Below are positions 57,312 through 64,000 of a stretch of DNA of 64,000 bases, in pieces. Numbering within the stretch: position 1 is the first letter of the stretch; every line of letters starts with the position of its first letter. The notes beneath the pieces were generated by a model that was not told the DNA's origin, did no database searches, and saw only the letters and a program-made list of their open reading frames with translations. Source of the stretch: Lutraria lutraria (taxonomy: Eukaryota > Mollusca > Bivalvia > Venerida > Mactridae); NCBI GenBank assembly GCA_964023205.1, contig OZ026835.1:10064414-10128413 (forward strand), read 5' to 3'. The position numbers and the translations under genes are program-made.

Positions 57312-57631
57312 CGCACTTCTGTTTGATGGTTGCCTACAAGGACTGATTTTCATGTTTGGCAACTAAGGTTTTGATATACTCATAATTAAGAACTTTCCCT
57401 ACCACCACTTTCCAGCGATCTTTATCTCCATCGGGTATCTTCTTCCACAATCTATATTTTACTTGATCATTTCGCATGCCTGACAATCGAGACAATTTTT
57501 CATGCAATTCAAATTCAATGATGAAGGCATCAAAACAACTGCTACACTTTAACCCCCCCCCCCCCTCCCTCTTTGCTAGTTGTTTTTTACTTTCAGGAGA
57601 AAATTCTGGTGATTATGTAAATGAGCAAATA
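57312..57631 (-). CDS. Possible C-terminal exon, unknown protein
   Basis: The minus strand after cataatcaccag is open to a TAG. It codes EFSPESKKQLAKREGGGGLK, then CSSCFDAFIIEFELHEKLSR and DQVKYRLWKKIPDGDKDRWK... to ENQSL. A 13-nt G run stays in frame and makes the Gly run. The charged, non-repetitive composition suggests coding. It does not join the minus-strand gene described above, whose start is at 51829. Could be a transposon remnant. Confidence 0.35.
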
Positions 57632-58069
57632 ATTTTCGGGGAAGAATTCACATGTCAGAATCATATTTGGTGGATTTAACTTACCCTAGAATATCATCTA
57701 ACACCAGATTCGTTGGGTTTTGACAAAGGGCACTTAAACTTTCATATTAATTCATTCGTTTTGTCTAAGATAACCTATTTTAATGAATTGTTTGATATTT
57801 GGCAGTTTGCATTTGCTTCACATTCTGGTGATACTTTCAAACTTGAGTCATTTTTACATCCTGCAATCTCATTAGTTGGCACATATTGCCCCTTTCCAAT
57901 TTTCTCATTCACGTTTATTGTGATGCACCCATCTTTATTTGGTCGTCGTTGTCTCCAACAACTGTGTATATTTGCAATTAACAGTGCCATACCTAACTTC
58001 AGTAAATGGCAAACAAATGCTTGGTTTAGTTTAATGATGTTTAATGGCAGAACGACAACTTATGGTTAA

Positions 58070-58973
58070 ATAATGGTATATCAGAAAAGGAAACCTCATC
58101 TTTGAATTAAGATTTTATAGTCTTATCATTTCATATGTCTCTGCTTATTTGCTTCCAATTAGCATTTAAGGTGGATACAAATTGTTTTGAGAAAATCTGT
58201 GTTCCGTAACGGGTTTAAGAAGCTGCTACTTATTTGCTGTTATAATTATTCAGCAAATGTTTGTTTCTAAAAAGTTCTCTGCCTACGCGGTATTACTAGA
58301 AATCATGAAAAAATCAATATATGAATGAATATCAGTAATCACTGTACATAACCGGAGAAACCTACTGATTCTATGCTTCCATAACAATTTCTACACAAAA
58401 AGTAATCTAAATTAAAAGATTATGCTTTAAATACAAACATTTTGACAAATAAGTATCAATGCCAAATACAATAATTGGTACCACATTTAACAATAAACAA
58501 ACATTATATTAACTTTGGGCTTGCCTGTAAAGTTTTCTATGATCCGTAACAGTCTTTCTGCCTGGGGAAGAAAACTGTGTTTGCACCGCACTTAAACTGA
58601 TTAAACCTATCAGTCATTTAAAAACTATATCAACAATAGTGTGCGCATATTTAACATCTAAAACCTTTGTTAGTACTGAAAATTAAAGTATGACTGGTTT
58701 AAAGTCCTGTTTTTAACATAAATTACAATGACAATTTACATTCTAGTATATCATACCACATACTGCTTTGGTTTAGGTTCTTTCTTTAACTAAAGAAACT
58801 CTCATTTTGGAAATATTAGTGTTACGGAAGCATAGATTCTTAAACACGACATTTCGTATTTTGACTTTATTGCATTTTTATTCCATAAACTATTATTTCT
58901 GTTGTTTTGCTTAAATATAATGTTGTTACAACCCAAATCTCTTTAAAACTAACCTTTTGAAAAAGAATGTACA
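58070..58973. other. No gene seen; recurring gttacggaagcatag motif
   Basis: AT-rich, no ORF of note. It contains copies of a short motif (ccgtaac/gttacgga) also found at 56659, 57031 and 60377. Confidence 0.4.
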
Positions 58974-60170
58974 TACGAGGGGGGATCCAAAAGTTTTGTC
59001 ACTGTTTCGATTATGCTAAAATATAACGTCATATTGAATTGAATGCATCACGTACTGTCACTAAAAAAGCGCTCACCAGCGGTGTTGCAATGAACCCTCT
59101 GCGACGTACCCGCCGCACGCCGAATTTACAGAATAAGCTATATTGCTTTCCATATTAAAAATATATGTTTTACAAAAATAATGCATTAAATCAGATGTAG
59201 TTTTCCTGACGTGATGTCATGTCATATAGTGAACAGCAGTTAAATTTCTAAAAATGTCATTGTCCGTTTACGCTTTCTGAGGGCAGTTGTTTGTAATCCG
59301 TTGGCAGAAACAAATGTCGAAACTTGAAAATATGCCGCTACGCGCAATATTGCATTTTTGCTACAAGCTCGGAAAATCGTTTTTAGAAACAATAAAAATG
59401 GTAAACGGAACATATTGTGAAAAATCTGCAAATAGAAGATTTGTTTATAGATGGTATGAAGGATTTCGAGAGGAAAATAAGTCACTGAAGGATCACACAA
59501 GGACCGGAAGGCTAGCAATACGAACCGACGCGAATGTCAATGTTGTTTCCGACGTGATTGTGGTGGATTGGCGTATTAGTGTTCGCACACTCTCTGAACA
59601 CACGGGTTTCAGTTACGGCACTGTGCAGCGTAGACCCATCGTTGACTTGAAGATTAGGCGTGTGAAGGCTAGATCATAAGTGCCTCGTTTGCTCACTGAT
59701 AATCAATTGTTACGGCGCGTGCAAGACTCTGAGAAGTTCTTAAGGCGATACAGTCGAGAGGGTGGTCAGTTTCTCCTAAAGAGAATATTAAAGTAGCTAA
59801 AACCTTGCTTTTTGTACCACGACCCGGAGATGAAAATGCAGAGTAGCCAGTGGAAACAAGACAGCTCCCCTCCTCGTATGAACATAGATGTCCTCGGGAT
59901 ACAGACACTTTCTCACCCGCCATACTGCCCGGACTTGGCTCCCTGCTACATTGCTCTGTTTTCCGTATCTGAAGGGAGAGCTAAGGGCGCAGCGTTTCGG
60001 TAATCTACAAGAACTACAGACAGAGAGTAACCTCATTCTCTCTGGACTCCAATCCAAATGGTTTGAGAATGTGTTTCGGAAGTGGGTTGAACAACACAGA
60101 CATTGTATTGAGCGCACCGGTCGCTATTTTAAGAAGGAGTGACGTTATGGTGTCGAGATAATTGTAACAT
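58974..60170 (+). mobile_element. Decayed mariner-family transposon
   Basis: Starts TACGAGGGGGGATCCAAAAG, a sequence of the kind that opens mariner-like elements (with TA as target site), and contains a broken transposase. No matching complement was found by eye at the right end, so the 3' TIR is probably lost. Confidence 0.65.
59287..60141 (+). pseudogene. Broken mariner-like transposase
   Basis: Residues from MSKLENMPLRAILHFCYKLG through RRFVYRWYEGFREENKSLKD and RTGRLA match the N-terminal helix-turn-helix (HTH_48-type) of mariner transposases. WRISVRTLSEHTGFSYGTVQ is the second HTH. A TAA at 59677-59679 interrupts the frame just before VPRLLT, which continues in the same frame to about 59795. 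The central catalytic block (first two Asp) is missing. HPPYCPDLAPCYIALF at about 59918-59965 is the third-Asp block, with the expected Asp after PC replaced. The C-terminus (QRFGNLQEL..., KWFENVFRKW..., CIERTGRYFKKE) lies in another frame. Clearly inactive: nonsense, frameshift and deletion. Confidence 0.85.
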
Positions 60171-61190
60171 AACCGGCGTCGTTGACGTCGTTGGTGTGCG
60201 GCGATGGTCGCTCATGTGTTTCAAACGATGCATTGTATTTTATTAAGTATTTGTCATTTACGCAACAAATTTTGTATAGTAATTTGTAAGACATTAATTT
60301 ACATGTAAACCGACTTTAGCTGTTGTATCTTAAATACAGGCCGAGTTACAGAGGCAGTAACAAATCTTTTGAATCTGTTACGGAAACATAGGCATATTTG
60401 TGAACAAGTATGAGGGACAGAACAGTGTCTTCGAATAGATAAAACCAACAAACAAATACGTGATTCTTACATAATACCTATACTCAGTGATGAAATATAT
60501 GTGTTTATTTGATCAAAAAGTGGTTGGCGACAGCTGGTTTTGACTATTTAGGCAACATATGTCACCATGGTGTTGTCTTATAATGCCTTACAAGTATCCT
60601 AAACATGTTAGGATTTAACCCATAAATGATAGAGCTTCTGAAATAACATGACAATTAGTCACTGAAAACTAAATACGTGGAGATTTTTAAATACTTATGT
60701 TGGCGACATACTATTTAAGAGAGTGGGTCAATTATAGGAGATGGCTAAGTTACTACACGTGGTTAAACTTCCTAACGATGTCTATCTAATACTCAGACAA
60801 TGTTTCTCAATACCTACGCCCCTGTATTGAAAAAACACCATAAGCCTCTTAAACTCGAGAATCACATGCAATTTTAAAACATGAAATTTAAAATTTACAG
60901 ATATCGAAGGATAACATGGACATAAAGAGATCAGGTAAGCGAATAATTACGACGCATTGATATAGACATTTAGAAGTATTTTACCTTTGAGTAATAATTG
61001 GTTATCGTCGTAGCTGTAATCTTTATAAAATGCGTGTGTGTTATTACCAGGACTGTTTACAAAAAGTGATAGATATAAGGCCAAGGTAAAAAAGTCAGGT
61101 TTGGAGGAGACAAAGTGCTAGTTTTTGCGTCGTTGAGTTTAAACAGTGTCTGTCCATTATTGTTTTCTGAGTATTGTAAATTTACACAAT
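60171..61190. other. No gene seen
   Basis: AT-rich with no ORF, repeat or RNA that I can support, apart from one gttacggaaacatag motif near 60377. Confidence 0.4.
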
Positions 61191-61199
61191 TCATCATAA

Positions 61200-61465
61200 T
61201 CTGCTATGATACAACCACATTGAACTTCAAACAGCATTTCGGATATTGTGCCACACAAAACAAGTTATCTTGGTCAACATCACAGAGCAATGCTTGCATG
61301 ATTTACTTACCTATCAACTATTAACAACAGAGCAGACGAATATATTCAGTCATCACCATTAGCCAATCAAATGGCCAGGATTACCCAAACTAGTAATAGA
61401 CACTATACTATACTAGTATACCCACAAACAACTAGAATAAACCAGAAAAATACGATGCGTAGTCT
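61200..61465 (+). repeat. Spacer block B copy in the right-hand paralogous segment
   Basis: tacaaccacattgaacttca, catgatttacttacct.tcaactatta and cagtcatcaccattagccaa match 11270-11430 in the same orientation. Confidence 0.75.
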
Positions 61466-61529
61466 GTTATCATAGACAAACTGTTTTGAGATGAACCTTC
61501 ATGAAGTCTGAGCTACAATGTCTGACACC

Positions 61530-62036
61530 AGAACAGAACAGAACAGAACAGAACATATCTTTATTTAGACAAGTACAAATAGTACATAGTCACAATGTAT
61601 GCATATATACAAATATAATAACATTCACGTGAAACAAAAGGGAAAAAGAAAATGTCAATATGACATACAATATTGCTTATAATAATACAACATAATTACA
61701 TATTTTTAAAGGTGTAACATATTTTAGACAAATATTATAATGTATAAAGGAGGATGAATGCATGCTAATAGCTATAATAAATGATGCAGGTTCTAAACTA
61801 ACATGTTTGGTTGAACAATTTCACGACGTTTAAATGCTTGAAAAATAAAATGGCCTAAATTTAATAATGTTGATCTATTTGTTGAGCTTAGTAAGTCAAT
61901 AAACTTATACATGCTTGGTTTTTTATAAAAAGATTTCGGAATATATTTAACTCTAAGGTCAGAATAGTTTTTACATGTGATGATAAAATGATATTCGTCA
62001 CCGTCTTAATCCGTAAATCTCTAATTAATACCAGCC
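61530..62036 (-). mobile_element. 5'-truncated LINE insertion with (GTTCT)n tail
   Basis: On the minus strand the piece ends ctaaataaagatatgttctg followed by four to five GTTCT units, a typical LINE 3' tail. Upstream it codes a LINE ORF2-like C-terminus. It sits between block B and block A of the right-hand segment, which are joined at 11465 in the left one, so it inserted after the duplication. Confidence 0.75.
61803..62006 (-). pseudogene. LINE ORF2 C-terminal fragment
   Basis: The minus strand codes DEYHFIITCKNYSDLRVKYI then KKPSMYKFIDLLSSTNRSTL and FQAFKRREIVQ before a stop. DEYHF-x(3)-C-x-x-Y-x-x-LR-x-x-Y is a familiar LINE ORF2 C-terminal pattern. There is no upstream reverse transcriptase. 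Confidence 0.75.
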
Positions 62037-62037
62037 C

Positions 62038-62352
62038 AACAGTTTGACATTGTGGGGACTTCTGTTTAACAACGCTGGAGGAAAGAGAGAGTGTGTATCT
62101 CAATTGACAGAATATTTTGTGGGGACATTTAGCAAAAGAGAAAGAAAAACTTCTGGGGACTATACAGAAGCCAACAGCTTGACATTGTGGGGACTTCTGT
62201 CCAACAACGCTGGAGGAGAGAGAGATTGTGTATCTCAATTGACAGAATATTTTATGGGGACATTTAGCAAAAGAGAAAGAAAAACTTGTGTGGACTATAT
62301 AGAAGCCAACAGTCTAACATTGTGGGGACTTCTGTTCAACAACGCTGGGTGA
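62038..62352 (+). repeat. ~133-bp satellite, right-hand segment (about 2.4 units)
   Basis: Units start near 62051, 62185 and 62321 with gtggggacttctgt.caacaa. Very close to the 10.4-12.6 kb arrays. Confidence 0.85.
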
Positions 62353-63626
62353 GAGAGAATGCTTGAGTTATGAAGTTCAACATTTTACATGTAATGTGGG
62401 TGAAATAAATCCTTCCATAAATAAAGAAGTAATAGTCAACATATTTTACTGCACGAAATCTTTAACCGGTACATCTGGACGTGTACACCGAAGCCGGGAT
62501 GAGTAGGATAGCTCTCCATAATTATACTCTTGACTATAGTCGAGCTAAAAATTCCATACTGGTAAGAATATCTCCTGTTCATATGTTATTTTTATTTTCA
62601 TGTTCATAAAAAGGTTTACAAACAAACAAAAATACTTCCATATTTTTATTCTTTTTCAGATCTAAACAGGAGGGTCACCATGTCCCTGTATTGTATAAGT
62701 TATATGCTTCAATGAACTAATCATAATGAACATTTTGTTAAGTATATCAATTTATGACATACAAAACGACACACTTAACATTGGTTTAAAATGGATAGCA
62801 GTTTGATATTATATCAACATTATGAATATGGCGGACTTAAACTTACAAACGTATAACCTATTATACATGCATTTAAAGTTACAGAAATAAACTAGACAAA
62901 TATGGAAATACACTAGTTTTTTATTGTGAAATTTAAAGCAATAGTAACGAAATACTAAATACTATACTATTTTCATGGATAAAAATTCCTGAAAACTTCT
63001 ATAATAATGAAAAAAATATTGCAAATACAATCATATGGATTAAGAGGGTCAAGATGACCACAAATTGCTCTAATAAGTAAAAGTTGGGAACATTTTGTAA
63101 TTCAGCAATAAAGAAATAATGGCTTTAAAAAAATTAAACTGGATTTCAGATTTCTCAATGATATAAAAAATTATGTATGTCTTAAAACAATAAAAATCTT
63201 TGTATCTCCTTTTTCAATCACTAAAATCTAAAAAAACAACAACAAAAAACACCAACACAAAATGAAATATAACCTGCATAATTATGCACTCATGTTACAA
63301 CATTAAAAACGGAAAAAAATCATGTTTACGAAGTCTTGTCAACAATGTGTTTTCTCTCTTGAATATACATACAAATATACCTGGTTGTTATCCTTCTTTC
63401 TTCAATTAAAGCAATGAAAATCAATGCTGATAAAAAATACTCAAAGTAAGACATGGGTTTCCTAAATGGAACTCTATCATACTATCTAAACAGTCAGCTT
63501 TATTGTTGAAACACAGACAACACAGATTTATTCCGCTCCTTATTCTTGCTGTTTTGAATGCAACATAGTAGGTGTTTTTGTTGTTTCTTCCAAATCTACA
63601 TCGTCAAAACGGGAAAATCAGTTTAA

Positions 63627-63805
63627 CCTGTGTCATTGCCCACACCTGATGTTTGAGATTAAGTCATGCTAAGTTTTGGTCTGCTTTAGTCATTTAGTAG
63701 CCTATAACAAGCTCTCCTTTACGAAGAGGCCTTTTATTCTTCACAGTTTCTTTCACTATATGCTTGATCTACGCTTTCTCCACCTGGGACCAATCTCTCT
63801 TTGAC
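63627..63805 (-). pseudogene. Decayed copy of exon 16 of the SET/recombinase gene
   Basis: The minus strand reads atctattttcag|TGTCAAAGAGAGATTGG. The translation SKRDWSQVEKA*IKHIVKET then KNKRPLRKGEL and LKHQVWA aligns with exon 16 (SKREWSQAEK..., KNKRPPRKGQL, LKYQVWA). At least three stops interrupt it (one after VEKA, two later). The acceptor site is preserved. It marks a dead or partial paralogue whose upstream exons would lie to the right of this window. Confidence 0.85.
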
Positions 63806-64000
63806 ACTGAAAATAGATACAAAAATCAAATAATACTTAAAGAGGTCAAATAAATACTTCTCACATACTTCTTTTATTTAAGCTATTGACATTTAAGTTA
63901 ATTCAAGTTTTCAAACTTTTTCGAGCATCACCCATAACCTAAAATAAATACCAAGATCGTCACTTCCCACTCACGAACAGCATTTATTCACTATCTTGTT

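Larger units (their letters stand above)
61200..63830 (+). repeat. Segmental duplicate of about 11.2-18.15 kb
   Basis: Order and orientation are kept: block B, satellite A, the tail with taaataaagaa..ttttactgcac (12705 / 62414) and ggatagctctccat (12774 / 62508), the aggagggtcaccatg..cctgta block (13370/14692 / 62669), then the last-exon copy. The left segment is longer because of repeat insertions and the 1322-bp tandem duplication. Confidence 0.75.

Noticed and set aside
57690..58064. Minus-strand open stretch (AFVCHLLKLGMALLIANIHS...) and plus-strand 118-aa ORF
   Set aside because: Looked partly coding, but no acceptor fits well, no family pattern was recognised, and it does not join the 57312-57631 segment in frame.
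1..64000. tRNA, rRNA, CRISPR, bacterial operon or viral genes
   Set aside because: None seen by eye on either strand. A tRNA or snRNA could be missed without a covariance-model scan.

Overview
The window looks like a nuclear genome segment of a bivalve mollusc. It is AT-rich, has long introns with GT-AG borders, and carries many copies of interspersed repeats of a kind familiar from bivalves: elements that open with 'caagagggccatgatggccc', have tandem-repeat cores, and end in a hairpin followed by 'gagctaaaaat'. It also contains hAT-like miniature elements, mariner debris and LINE tails. There are no bacterial features. The taxon is inferred from style; no search was run.

The one intact gene found lies on the minus strand from 51829 down to 17889. 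I reconstructed 16 coding exons by reading splice sites and checking that phases join across every intron. The predicted product is about 1695 residues. In order it has a KMT5A-like SET methyltransferase domain (about 33-144), a very long acidic tandem repeat of a 22-residue unit (about 150-855), two Cys/His zinc-finger-like motifs (about 972-1083), a region ending in a tyrosine-recombinase (phage-integrase-like) core with Arg, Lys, Arg, His and Tyr in the expected order (about 1340-1510), a second short acidic repeat, and a basic C-terminal W-rich module. A chromatin-modifying domain and a DNA breaking-rejoining fold therefore appear to be encoded in one message. I consider this the most interesting object in the window. 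Its promoter lies near 51830-51990 and contains an NRF1-like palindrome.

Layout. 1-9 kb: no gene; a 1.4 kb foldback element (1482-2906), several hairpins and a 158-bp hAT-type MITE (8027-8184). 9.2-12.6 kb: alternating blocks of a ~133-bp satellite and a ~490-bp spacer, with one spacer copy inverted. 12.6-17.9 kb: nested and tandemly duplicated hairpin-ended repeats that run up to 25 bp from the gene's stop codon. 17.9-51.8 kb: the gene, whose introns are filled with mobile repeats (two hAT-like elements, TIR elements, tandem-core repeats, a LINE tail). 51.8-55.3 kb: repeats, including a 1.8 kb TIR element inserted into an older repeat. 55.8-58.1 kb: a possible plus-strand first exon and weak minus-strand open segments. 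59-60.2 kb: a broken mariner transposase. 61.2-63.8 kb: a decayed, collinear copy of the 11.2-18.1 kb segment, including a stop-riddled copy of the gene's last exon, which implies an ancient duplication of the locus.

All assignments rest on reading the sequence. Family names come from motif recognition, not database hits.
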